Below are positions 12,049 through 22,477 of a DNA stretch of 64,000 nt, one piece after another; the stretch's first letter is position 1, and every line of letters begins with the position of its first letter. The notes beneath the pieces are model-generated. The model saw only the letters and a program-made list of their open reading frames with translations. It was not told the origin of the DNA and made no database searches. The position numbers were made by a program, and so were the translations under genes. This stretch comes from Iris pallida (Eukaryota; Streptophyta; Magnoliopsida; Asparagales; Iridaceae). The DNA lies in contig JANAVB010004137.1 in assembly GCA_029216955.1 (NCBI GenBank), positions 87,657-151,656 on the forward strand, given 5' to 3'.

Positions 12049-13415
12049 TTCTCCAACTTTGTAGACTTGAGCCCCGGAATCACGTTCCTATTCACCAAGT
12101 AGCTCATCCCCTTCTCGCTGATATGGCCGAGCCGCCTGTGCCACAACTCGGTAGATGCATCACTGACTGCGTTCACCTCCTGTGCCCCCTGTGCCCTCTC
12201 CTTCATATAGTAGAGACCGGACTTCTTGCTTCTTCTGGCAATCACCATCGAACCCCTGGAAAGCTTCCACTGACTGTTCCCGAAGAGACTGAGGAATCCC
12301 TCGTCATCCAACCTTCCAACCGACACCAGGTTAAAACGGATATCAGGGACATGACGAATATCTTTGAGAACAAGAACCTCACCCGTCTTCGTTCTCAAAT
12401 GCACATCTCCAACGGCAACCGCCTTCGACACATCTCCGTTGCCCATCTTCAACACTCCACAGTCGCCTGTAGTGTAAGTGGCAAACAGTGCCCTGTTGTG
12501 AGATACATGTGCTGAAGCCCCTGAGTTCACTAGCCAAGAATTGTCATCGCAGGCGAGGTTAGTAATGACCTCATCACCTACGACGATCATATCGCCTCCA
12601 TGCATCGAGGCCGCCGCTATAGTGTTCTCTTCTTGCTTCCCCTTATCGCCTTTCTTCTCTCTCTTCCAAGCGAAACAGTTCCGTTTGATGTGGCCCTTCT
12701 TACCACAATGGTAACACTCTGAGTCCTCGTAACGACCCTTGGACTTCCTCCTGCTCTTGTCTCTGCCACCACCTGGACCCCTGCTTTTGCCCCTTCCGCG
12801 GCTCTCTGAAACAAGTACCTCTGAGTGGTGGGATGTGGATGAAGTGCCCTGAGAACGTCTCCGCATCTCTTCATTCAACACCCCGCTCTTGGCAAACTCC
12901 AGACTGACCACGCCCTCTGGAGCAGAAGCGATCATAGATATTCGTACGGTCTTCCACGAGTCTGGCAAAGTACACAGCAGCCATAGTCCTTGAACTTCGT
13001 CGTCGAACTTGACTCCAATAGAAGATAGCTGGTCAACCACACCCTGGAACTCACTCAAGTGGTCCAAAATAGACGCCCCATCCTTGTATCGCAGACCCAT
13101 CATCGTTCGAATCAGGAACAATTTGTTTACCCCGTTCTTCTTCGTATACAAGGATTCTAGCTTATCCCATAACGTCTTCGCGTGCTCAATATTGGCAACG
13201 TGGTTGTACACGTTCTCGTCCACAAACTGCCGTATGTACCCACACACTTGTATATGCTCGAATGTCCAGTCCTCCTCGGATTTATCACTGGGCTTCTCGA
13301 ATGCAAACACGGGTAGATGCAGCTTCTTGACAAACAGCAAATCCTTCATCTTGCTCCGCTAATAATGAAAGTTTGTGCCATTAAGATTCACCATGGGCAC
13401 CGGCTTCGCATCCAT
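11976..13415 (-). pseudogene. Copia gag, protease and pre-integrase block
   Basis: The natural start is the ATG at 13415, because the 18 codons after it match the usual copia gag opening (NLNGTNFHY). A TAG at 13359-13361 then replaces a conserved Trp, and the frame reopens at ATG 13349 for 457 codons. Domains counted from 13349: gag (about 10-170), basic linker, CCHC knuckle (CYHCGKKGHIKRNC, 212-225), protease with LVNSGAS at 273-279, and the pre-integrase finger (LWHRRLGH). The protease Asp is Asn (codon AAC), so it is predicted inactive. The frame degenerates before integrase because of a frameshift. Confidence 0.92.
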
Positions 13416-13470
13416 CTTTCCTCTCTGGTTTCTCTGTCAACTACTGACACTCCTTCTGAATTCCAGAACT

Positions 13471-13485
13471 TGGCTCTGATACCAC
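13471..13485 (-). other. Primer-binding site of the nested copia element
   Basis: The minus strand reads GTGGTATCAGAGCCA immediately downstream of the 5' LTR. It matches the TGGTATCAGAGC sequence used by many plant LTR elements and complementary to initiator tRNA-Met. Confidence 0.92.
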
Positions 13486-13487
13486 TA

Positions 13488-14244
13488 TGTTGGGAAAGAA
13501 ACGCGGAAACCTTTCCCCAAACCGGAGAGTACCTGCGAGAGGACCGAGCAATACAACGCACAAACCCAAAAACAGCCACACAAAACAATCCACGCAGACA
13601 CAGAGAATTTTTGACGTGGAAAACCCTTGCGGGAAAAACTACGGGACGATCGGAGTCCAACCCTGAGAAGCCCCCACTAATGGAATAGAAGAATTACACC
13701 CTCTACAAACTCCTCCCGATCCAAATCGGATCCCCACAACACTCAGAAGTAAGAACAATGATTACAAGGCTACGAAGAGCGAGAAAGACGAGTAAAGATT
13801 ACCCGAACACGATCTCCTTCGAAAAACGACCTTCAATCCTCCGTCTTCTCTTCCGAAGTTGTAATGGCACTCTTGCCTCTTTCCTCTCTCTTTCTTGTGT
13901 TACGTTGTATTATGCATTAGGGTTTGGAAATCCCAACTTAACTCTCCAATCCCGCAACCAACCTGGACCGTTGGATTAGATCCAGTGGTAAAAAGTTACC
14001 CTAAAATCTGCTTCAGCCCCCGACGACACAGAGTTCGGCCAGAACTCTGTGTCGGGCAACCAGCACTGGCCGACCCAATTCTGGAATGGGGAGGCAGAGT
14101 TCGGCCAGCCCCCCTGCTTCCAGCAGCTCCCTGTAGCTCCATCAGCAACCCCGCTTCCTTCCCGAGCTTCTTCGACACACGAACGGCGCTCGTCGCACTC
14201 CGGGGTCTTCTCCACATAGGTTGGGAACCCCACCCACTCCAATA
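13488..14244 (-). repeat. Right (5') LTR of the nested copia element
   Basis: It begins TGTTGGGAAAG and ends CACTCCAATA. Relative to the left LTR it lacks 35 bp after GTTCGGCCAG (around 14109) and has a 2-bp gain in a CT tract, which accounts for the 33-bp length difference. Confidence 0.93.
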
Positions 14245-14249
14245 CGAAA

Positions 14250-17200
14250 TAGGAACAAAATTATATAGGCATGATTTAGAAAATAAACTTAAGTCATTCA
14301 GGCACGACCTCAGTCATAGACAGGAGAATCGAAGGTAAAATTGAAATTCAAATATGGAATGATTTAGTAGTTTAGGTTTGAAGAAAATCAGACTCAAGGT
14401 CGCACAGGCACGATTTAAATCAAACTTATATGATGATTGAGATAAAATTTTAGGCACAATCAAGATTTAAAGTCGAGGTCTTATAGGTACGATTTAGAAG
14501 GAAACTCAAAGTCATTTAAGCACGATAGAAAATTTATTCGGGCATGAACAATTTCTAATTCGGACACGACTAAGTTCGTAGTCAAACCAGGTAGTCGTGA
14601 TCGAAGGTCAAAAATTCTTAGGCACGATTCAGAAATAAATTTTAAGTTATTAAAGCGCAAAGTCGTGAATAGAAAAATCAAAATCGTTTAGTTATGATCA
14701 TGTTAGAATCGGATCTAATATAGAATAATCAATATGATCCAGGCTCGATAAGGTTTGATTCAAGGTTATATAGGCATGTTTAAATACGAAAACAACGCGA
14801 TTAGCATCGTTAGAATAATGAAATGTTTGGCACGATTAATGACTAAGTATCGTAATCACTTGGTCACGAGCAAAATCAAGGCTTAAGAATTTTGGAATGA
14901 CTAGAATCACTTAGGCACGATTTAGGATAGAGCGATGAAAATTTTAAAACTTAGTCATGATTAGGAATGAAATAGCAGCACGGTGACTAGGGGATCAAAA
15001 TTTAGGTATGATAGAACATTCATTCCGATATAGTCATGATTTAGAGATAAAAAGTTTTAAGCATGATTTATGGATTAAGCTTTTCATGATCATGAAAATC
15101 AAAGTCATATAGTCATGCAAGTCATCTAGGCACGACTAATCATGAGAGTTTCGGATATAATCAGGAATCAAATCATGGTCAGAAAAGAGTTTAGGCACGA
15201 GTGTTAAAATCCAAACATGATCATAATCGAAATTCGACACGGTCATAGATAAGGTCAGTCTAACCTTGGTCAAACAGTATTTAGATATGATAAAGAATGT
15301 AATCAAAGTCTAGTAATGAGCAATAAAGGATTTAAATCCAAGTCACGATCGAATTTAAGTCACTTGGATATAGTCAAGAATCGAGAAGGTCGTCGCAATA
15401 TAGGAAGACGACCAAAACTGGTTGGTCACGATCAAGAGGGATCAAACTTCGATGATATTATATTTAAAAAATAATTCAAGGATAAGGAAGTCAAATTTTC
15501 TTTGTACTAGGATAGAAAAAATCAATTTCTTAAGGAAGTCAGGTAATCACTTTACTCTGTTTGACTGCTACCATGTATACCCAATCGACATTTTCCAAAT
15601 ATACTTTTACCTTACAAGCCCAGGCGTACAACTACAAAATCATGATCTTCAATCATGAAAATCAAACCTTTATGTGACTACTACCAAAATCATACTTCAG
15701 TTATGAAGATTGGACCCTGCTATAATACCTTAAGCTTGACCTTTATTCCAAGGTCACTAGCCCATGAAGTATATTCTTGTTAGAACTCCTCAAAATTTCT
15801 ACTCTCCTTGATTTTGCAGTTCATTATCCACTTAGTCATTCTGAAGTCCAAATTCCTTCGTCTTATCTTTAACCTGGATCCAAAATTCCTGAATCAATGA
15901 TTATAAATCCTTAATCATTATTGATACTCTTGTATTGCTCAAGTCTAATGTCACTACTACCATATAAAATTTATCCTTTATTATAAAAATCAGCCTGCAC
16001 AATTCCTTCAACTTATACCCTCAAACATTATCCTTATTAAATTTAGAATTCTCACAAAATCTCCAAGATTTTTCTTTAACCCAGAAATTTTGTGTTCTTC
16101 CTGTTCCTAGTCATTCTCTTACCAATCTTTGTTCAATTTTGTATCATCACCGCATGCGGTTAAAATTTCTTCTCCATTATTTAAATTCCTAGATTTAGTA
16201 TCCTAGCCTTAATTCAAATATGAAATATCTCAAGAATCAGTAACCTAAAATTATCCATGTTCTCAAAAACCAAGTCGACCTTGAATATACTTATCAGTTC
16301 TAAAATACATCTACGAATTATTACCGTTCTAATCATTTATATATATTATACTGCCCTTCTTGCTCGAAATCCTCCTACGTTCTTTCTAAAATAGTTCATA
16401 CTCAAAATAACCTCTCTAGTGTAATCGTTTCTAAACTGATACTATCGGTCTCTTCTTATCTCAAATTTCGTTCATATTTTCTTCCACTAATCCTATCTTA
16501 ATGTCCAATGTTCATACTCAAAATAACCTACCAAGATCACCATTGATGACAATTACATCCTTTTCTGAGCAAGATGATTACGATACTTCTTCGACCTTTC
16601 CCAAGTAAAGCGATACAAGAATTCGGAGATTTTAAAGTGTAGCTGACAGAAGTAGATATGAGATAGGTGATTCATGTAAGTAGGACAAAGTTAATTAATA
16701 AAAAAAATGATATGATGAGTAAATAATAATAAAAATTTGTTCTTGCTCATCTGGTCATAACAGAGTGAACCAAGTTAAGATATGATCTAATAACCATACA
16801 CGTCTTCCTAAAATCATGTTGTCAGAATATTCATCATGTTAATAAGCTTAGTTGTAATAAATGATAGAGTTCATAACTAAGGTATATACCCTATAATTAT
16901 GTTATCTTGAATTTTTGCTATGCCAACCGGTATGGTTTCTAAAAAATCTAAATTCCATAACTAAGATAAGTATACCCAAAATCAGGCTCTATGCTTTTGT
17001 CATACCAGCTAATATGGCTGCGATAAATTCTAAACTCCAAACTAAAGCAGATATTTACCTTTCTCACTGTCCTCATCAAATATGTTATCATAATATATAT
17101 TAATTCAATCCATAAAATTTATCTAGATACAAAATCAAAGTCAACAACGAACATCAAGATTCAAATTCAACAACGAATCAACGAGGAAACAAGTAGAAAC

Positions 17201-17684
17201 AGATTCTGAGGTAGGGTTTATAGTAAAATTCTTAAAGGTCGTCCCAAAGGACTATCTTGGTCAAGATTCAAAATTCTTCGAATATAGTCTAAAACAAATC
17301 TCAACCTTCCTATATAAGGTTGGCTAATCATGTTCTCTTTTCAACCTAAATGGATATAGGTTCAACTTCTACTTTCTAATTCTCCTTGGGTCCATAAACT
17401 CATCCTAATGCAAGAATAGGGTTAGATAACAGACGAATATAAGATCAGGACGAGCAAAAGCAAGTGGAAATAGACTCAAAAGAGTTTCGAAATAAGATTA
17501 TCAGGGGTCATACCTGAAATCTATCAAGAGGTCCTATTATGTGATTGAGTTCCAAAATCCTAAAATATTGCATGACTCAAATCTTAATCCTAGGGTAGGC
17601 TCGTAGTAGTACGACTAAGTCTAAGTACTACCACGACTTCGTATTACTTGCGAAGACTGACCTACATAGGCCACCGTAAAAATG
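14250..17684 (-). other. Non-coding interior of element C
   Basis: About 3.4 kb without a credible coding frame. The first 1.1 kb contains about 16 scattered variants of TTAGGCACGATTTAG, and the same motif continues on the other side of the copia insertion (8461-8592). The rest is AT-rich with pyrimidine-rich patches. No gag or pol motif was found. Confidence 0.65.
17659..17684 (-). other. Primer-site-like block after the 5' LTR of C
   Basis: On the minus strand the LTR end GTCGTGACA is followed by CATTTTTACGGTGGCCTATG, then TAGGTC. Similar sequence (TGGTGGCCCATGCAGGTC) follows the LTRs of E (48048-48075) and A (33752-33776). Its complement in A and E ends in CCA, as a tRNA 3' end would. The tRNA is not identified. 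Confidence 0.5.
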
Positions 17685-18945
17685 TGTCACGACCCGCACC
17701 CGAATATTCGGGTACGATTACACGGGCCACTTCCAGCCTACGCCGCAGTATCAACGGTAGAACGCTGTCAAGTACCCACTAAATCTCTACAACATCTATA
17801 TGATCCATAATCACAATGTACTCCAATTACATCACAAACAACTAAGGAAGATATGAAATAGGAAAGATATCAATAACTGTGACACAACCAAAGTCTACAA
17901 ATGAATATACATGACCAGAATATATCGGAGACAAATCCGATAATGAAACATAAATCAAAATACAATCTGAATAAAAGATAATGGCATAAAGCTCTCCAGG
18001 GTCAACTCACGATCTAAAGTGCATCAAGACTTGTCATCATGAAGTCCAGGATGTGGAGCATAACCTAAAAATAGTTATCCAGTCAGATTAGAATGAGCAA
18101 ATCACTAACAACAATTCCCGATAAATGATAAAGACTATGTAACAATAAATAGAGAGAATATACGAGAATAAGTAAAGTGTACATGATAGTAACATGGCGT
18201 GGTAAAACTGTAAACTAGAGCAAGGAAGAGTAAAGCAGGTTATATCATGTACAAGCATCAAAAATCTATACTAGCTATGTGAGTAAGTACTAGCTTCGAC
18301 ATGTGGCTGGCTTGAGAACTTGCACAAGGTCTACTGGCCTGGTTAATCATACGTGAGGCATATGATTAACACTCACAAGGAACTAAATATGCACAAGGAG
18401 GGTATTGACCATATATCTACACTACTACTCCCCGCCCCTGACTGATACAGTGGATCCATCCATGACACGTTATGATACAAATTCTCTGAAAAGGTCACGA
18501 GCCTTCTCAGGAATCATGTCTATACAATGCACAAGAATAAGGATAAGACTCGCACAAGATATACCAAGAAATACAAGGAATAACATCTCATGACGGGATC
18601 CAGACAAATACCAATCCCTGTGACCAACGCGGCAAAAAATCAAGGATATCTACACTAAATACACGAAACATAGAAAATAACATAAACGGAAAATTATCAA
18701 AAAATATACTCGGCTGAAATGGTTGGAGTCGACGTGCACGACACAAATGTATCGACACGGATAGGTACGATGCTATGCTCCAAAAGATGGTCCCAAACGA
18801 TGGTACATGCGGTTCCATTGAGTCTGGAATGGTCCAAATAGCCTAGTTGGGTATATAGAAGCCCAAAATTAGAGTTGGTACGATACTCGGGTCAAATTTT
18901 GGAAAAAGTTAAATAATACTTTAGGTTGCTAAAACAATAATAATG

Positions 18946-18948
<3 letters not shown>

Positions 18949-19030
<82 letters not shown>
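18949..19030. repeat. (AT)n microsatellite
   Basis: An almost pure AT tract of about 82 bp that directly precedes the inverted duplication in the right LTR of C. Confidence 0.95.
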
Positions 19031-19036
<6 letters not shown>

Positions 19037-19037
<1 letters not shown>

Positions 19038-19187
19038 TGAAAGAATATTTTCTAAAGTAATAATCATTGACTATTCATTTGAGTTTTATAATTTTGAGAT
19101 TTATATGAGTTTCTAATAAAATATAAATACTTTCTAGAAAGTCATCTTGACAAAATACGATAATTAATTTTCTAGGAATGTAGTACT

Positions 19188-19245
<58 letters not shown>

Positions 19246-19246
19246 A

Positions 19247-19341
<95 letters not shown>

Positions 19342-19361
19342 TATATATTTTTTATATATAT

Positions 19362-19427
<66 letters not shown>

Positions 19428-19578
19428 AGTACTACATTCCTAGAAAATTAATTATCGTATTTTGTCAAGATGACTTTCTAGAAAGTATTTATGTTTTATT
19501 AGAAACTCATATAAAGCTCAAAATTATAAAACTCAAATGAATAGTCAATGATTATTACTTTAGAAAATATTCTTTCAA
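19037..19578. repeat. Large inverted duplication around an (AT)n core
   Basis: The arm 19037-19190 is repeated in reverse complement at 19424-19578 (about 154 bp each, nearly identical). The AT-rich core between them is about 230 bp, and a short copy of the arm end (GTAGTACTCA) lies within it at about 19241-19250. The left LTR of C has only the end of the right-hand arm next to its AT tract. Confidence 0.9.
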
Positions 19579-20813
19579 ATAAAGTCAAAAAACTGAAGTT
19601 AATTATTATCTAACTATTGGGTCCAATCTACCAAAAGTTAATAAAAGCTTTATTATGCAAACTTAAATACAAAATCCAATAATTTGATTTTATAAAATAA
19701 AACTATTAGTTTTTTTTAAACGAGAACCCAATGGGCTCTAAACTAGTCCATTAGAGTCAAATTCTGTTAACCCACTTAAACCTAATTTCTCTAATCATTG
19801 CTATTAATGACATTTAATAACAATAAAAATAAACTAAATTCTCTAATAATGCAGTAATCAGCTATCTTTCATTCTCTTCTCAAAATCATTTAGTTAAACA
19901 GCAGGGGGAGACTCACTGTCCTCACCTCTATTCCCTTATATTTAAATAAGAAGTAATATCATCAAAACCTCAGTTTAAAGAAAATAGCTTAGGAATGCTA
20001 TTCACTACACTTAATTTCTAATAATTAGTATTAATATACAATCTATTCATTATAATCAAAGATATTTAAATCACAAGGGTTGGCTCTGGTTCATAGTTTC
20101 CCCAAATAAGACCTAATTCAAGTAAGGGGAAGCAACAGTGCTGCTCCACACTTCACTTCCTAAAAATCCTACAACAAGCCGAGAGGGAGGGTCGAGAGGG
20201 AGGGGGAGATGGGCTTACATAGGGTTTTTTTGTCGGCAGGGGGGTTACTTGCACGGAGAAGGGGCGCGCTGCGACGCATGGCTCCCAGTGACCAGATTCG
20301 AGCTATGGCAGAGCGGAGAAGCGCGGAGAGGTCTGGCGGCATGTGGTTGTTGGAGAATAGGGTCGGCGAGCTCTGGCAGGGCCGACGATGGAGGTCTGCC
20401 TCTCTCTCTCATGTGATTGGCAGTGGTGGTGACGAATGGGGTGATGGTGGTTATGTTGGTGATGATGGTGGTTTGGTGGCTGTTGGCTATGGAGGTACGC
20501 AGCGGGTTCGTCGGGCAGAGCATCGCGTTACGACGATGGTGGTTGGTTTTGACAGTGGGGTGGTGGCTTGGTGGTGCATGGTGGAGTAGGTGGCTGTCGG
20601 AACAGAATGGTGGTGGTGGGCTGGAGTGGCCGAGTGGTCGTCCTGGTGGTGGCGATGGGAGATTGTGGAGTAGAGATGGAGGTGGTGCGGTCAGTTGGTA
20701 GAAGTGATTGGGCCAGGGGTCGACCGAAGTTGGGAAGGAATACGATGTGGTGGTATCGGAAGCCTCTGAGAAGGGTACTGATGTGGACAAAAAAAAAAGA
20801 AATGATGTCTTTT

Positions 20814-20819
20814 TTTATT
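20814..20819 (-). terminator. Poly(A) signal of the Tat LTR
   Basis: AATAAA on the minus strand (GCGTTAATAAAAAAAG), about 250 bp downstream of the LTR TATA box and about 30 bp before the LTR end. Confidence 0.5.
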
Positions 20820-21064
20820 AACGCAAGGTACCACAATTGAGTACACCTGAGAGATCCTGTGCTGAGGATCCCCGAGTACAAACAGAATTCTGGGGAATGG
20901 GACGATGGAGATCGAACGACAGTTGCTCCTTTACTCCATTGACACTCCGATTACAAAAGTGGAAGAAAACCTAAGAAAATTGCTAACTCTCAGCTTAGTG
21001 GCAAGAAGTGCAGTAATTTGGCTCTTGAAAATGCTTTCGTTCTGTCCTTTGAAGAGGTATGAGA

Positions 21065-21077
21065 CCCCTTTTTATAG
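21065..21077 (-). promoter_or_regulatory. TATA box of the Tat LTR
   Basis: The minus strand reads CTATAAAAAGGGG, a strong plant TATA box directed towards the poly(A) signal at 20814. Confidence 0.65.
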
Positions 21078-21100
21078 TCGTTTCCGTGCTGGAATGATGT

Positions 21101-21146
21101 TATGCGCCCACATGAAAAAATATACTAATTTTCATGTGGGCGCATA
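21101..21146. repeat. Perfect 18-bp hairpin upstream of the Tat TATA box
   Basis: The arms TATGCGCCCACATGAAAA (21101-21118) and TTTTCATGTGGGCGCATA (21129-21146) are exact complements around a 10-base loop. The arm contains the GGGCGCATA motif repeated across this region. Confidence 0.95.
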
Positions 21147-21373
21147 GTCTTACTTTGGGCGCATAGAGTGTAGGCACATGCAGACTGCGTGATCGTAGGG
21201 TTGACGTGGCCGCATGCTTCGGTGCATGACTGCTCGTGGAGACTGACGTGGCCGTATGCTTCGGTGCACGATTGATCGTGGGTTTGACCGAGTCGGGGGC
21301 TGTCTTGACTTGGGTGTATAGCCTAAAATAGGGCTATACGCTCCCTTTTGGAGGAGCCTAGAGTGGGCGGATG

Positions 21374-21535
21374 GGCGCATAGCTTGCTCTGGTGACTTGG
21401 GCGCTTATCTTGCTCTAGTGACTTGGGCGCATAGTTTGCTCTGGTGAATTGGGCACATATGACTTCTTTGGCTTAGGCACATATGACTTCTCTGGCTTAG
21501 GCGCATATGACTTCTCTGGCTTGGGCGCATGGTTG
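21374..21535. repeat. GGGCGCATA minisatellite
   Basis: Two adjoining short arrays: about three units of 26-27 bp (TTGGGCGCATAGTTTGCTCT type), then about three units of 25 bp (GGCACATATGACTTCTCTGG type). Further GGGCGCATA copies are scattered from 21147 to 21900. Confidence 0.8.
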
Positions 21536-21923
21536 TCAAGACTGCTGAAATTTTTATGCTTCTATAAGACCCCCTTCAAAGTTTTCGATACTTAAACGAG
21601 TTTGAAATACTTTGAAAGAAGCATGGACTTCTTCTCGTGATGCAGTGGGCGCATAGCATAGCACTCCCTTTGGGCGTATAGATTTTGGCCAGACTGTCAG
21701 AGAGATGGCCGTTGAGATCTTTCTAAAAAATTTGAACTAACAATTCATCAGAGTAGAATTTAAAGAGGTCCATCCTTCATGCGTTGTCCATGTCAGCAAG
21801 TGGCAGTCGCATAATGTGCAAGAGACTGGGTCTTCATGTGAGCGCATAAGTCGTAGTGGGTGCATAGTATGCACTGGGTACATAAGCGCATAGGAGTAGT
21901 GGGCTCATAGTGTTTGGCCCATG

Positions 21924-21935
21924 CCTATAAATAGG
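21924..21935 (+). promoter_or_regulatory. TATA box of the antisense PMD-like gene
   Basis: CCTATAAATAGG on the plus strand, about 90 bp upstream of the ATG at 22017 and followed by a CT-rich leader (CTCTCTTTTCCTTC). It faces away from the Tat LTR promoter, so the antisense gene appears to have its own promoter. Confidence 0.65.
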
Positions 21936-22185
21936 CCTTGAAGAGAGAGAAGATGCATTACTCTCTTTTCCTTCAAAACTTTCAAAAAGACTTTTCATCT
22001 CTTCTCTGCATGAACCATGTCTTCCAAGGCCGCCAAAAGATCTGCGAAGGGCAAGGGGCTGCACTGCGTGGCTCTCCTCCGGCGACAACGTCCTTGCTAG
22101 TCCAGGACCCGATCCTGGGTGAGGCTACGCCTCAAAATAAAGTCTTGAGCGTTAATTTGCGACGCTCAGACTTTTCCTCTGCCTG

Positions 22186-22400
22186 GGCGCATGTGCCTAA
22201 GGCAACATGTTTCTATGAGCATTCATATGTGCCCACAGAAGCATGTGCCCACACTGTGGTGTATTATGCGCCCATATGTTGCTGTATGTTATGCGTCCAC
22301 ATGTTGCTGCATGTTATGCACCCACATGTTGTTGCATGTTATGCACCCACATGCTATTTGTATGTTTATGCGCCCATATGCTGTTTTGGGTGCATAGCCC
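22186..22400. repeat. Inverted-orientation copies of the GGGCGCATA minisatellite
   Basis: About six units of TGTTATGCRCCCACATGTTG type, the reverse complement of the motif repeated at 21147-21900. They lie between the first ATG and the acceptor-like site of the antisense gene, so they may be intronic. Three open frames across this array are repeat artefacts. Confidence 0.75.
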
Positions 22401-22457
22401 TTTGGACGCACAGGATTTCTCCAGCACTTAGTTTTTTCTGCAGATTCTGAGTCTGAC

Positions 22458-22477
22458 TTTCTTTTCTGTCCTTGCAG
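22458..22477 (+). other. Candidate 3' splice site
   Basis: A pyrimidine tract and CAG (CTTTCTTTTCTGTCCTTGCAG type) lie directly before the segment opening AACATGTTTGTCCC. A matching donor that keeps the frame was not found: GTGAGG at 22119 is the best by sequence but not by phase. Confidence 0.45.

Larger units (their letters stand above)
8593..14244 (-). mobile_element. Full-length Ty1/copia element nested in C
   Basis: A 5652-bp element with a 790-bp left LTR (8593-9382) and a 757-bp right LTR (13488-14244), flanked by a perfect 5-bp duplication CGAAA (8588-8592 and 14245-14249). The minus-strand order is LTR, tRNA-iMet-type primer site, gag, protease, integrase, RT, RNase H, purine tract, LTR, which is copia order. 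Over about 170 aligned LTR bases (from 8593 and 13488) I counted about 8 differences, nearly all transitions, so it is moderately old. Internal stops, one frameshift and a mutated protease make it non-autonomous. Confidence 0.95.
5828..20781 (-). mobile_element. Large non-coding LTR retrotransposon 'C' (Ty3/gypsy type), nested
   Basis: Two direct long repeats (5828-8409 and 17685-20781) flank an interior in which I recognise no gag or pol. Orientation is minus. The 3' border shows the AAATTTCGAGGACAAAATTT block followed by a purine tract next to the left LTR, as in Tekay/Del-type chromoviruses, and the right LTR is followed by a primer-site-like block. A copia element (8593-14244) is inserted in the interior and a MITE in the left LTR. 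The right LTR stops abruptly at 20781, where a Tat element begins. With the copia removed the interior is about 3.6 kb, so it fits a LARD-like non-autonomous element or a heavily decayed one. In the hand-aligned stretch 5881-5940 against 17741-17800 the LTRs differ at about 6 of 60 positions, so the insertion is old. Confidence 0.75.
17685..20781 (-). repeat. Right (5') LTR of element C, truncated
   Basis: It starts TGTCACGACCCGCACCCG and aligns with the left LTR from 5828. Similarity to the left copy ends at 20780 (AAGGGTACTG), just before the Tat LTR start at 20782. It contains long AT tracts and a large inverted duplication (19037-19578) and a G-rich part (20160-20760). Open frames in the G-rich part are not supported as genes. 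Confidence 0.78.
20782..21550 (-). repeat. 3' LTR of the Tat element (inner border uncertain)
   Basis: On the minus strand: a TATA box (21065-21077), then a transcribed part with an AATAAA (20814-20819), ending GTCCACA at 20782. The inner border is not resolved. A GGGGGTC purine run near 21568-21580 could be the polypurine tract, but no TG start is clear. Confidence 0.5.

Noticed and set aside
20138..20881. Several open frames of 80-180 codons on both strands in G-rich sequence
   Set aside because: They lie in the LTR of element C, have biased low-complexity translations (Trp/Val/Gly or Pro/Thr/Ser runs) and overlap on both strands, as expected from composition.
22191..22450. Three overlapping Cys/His-rich frames (repeats of HMLLHVM type)
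   Set aside because: They translate a tandem DNA repeat in three frames; they are not a zinc-binding protein.
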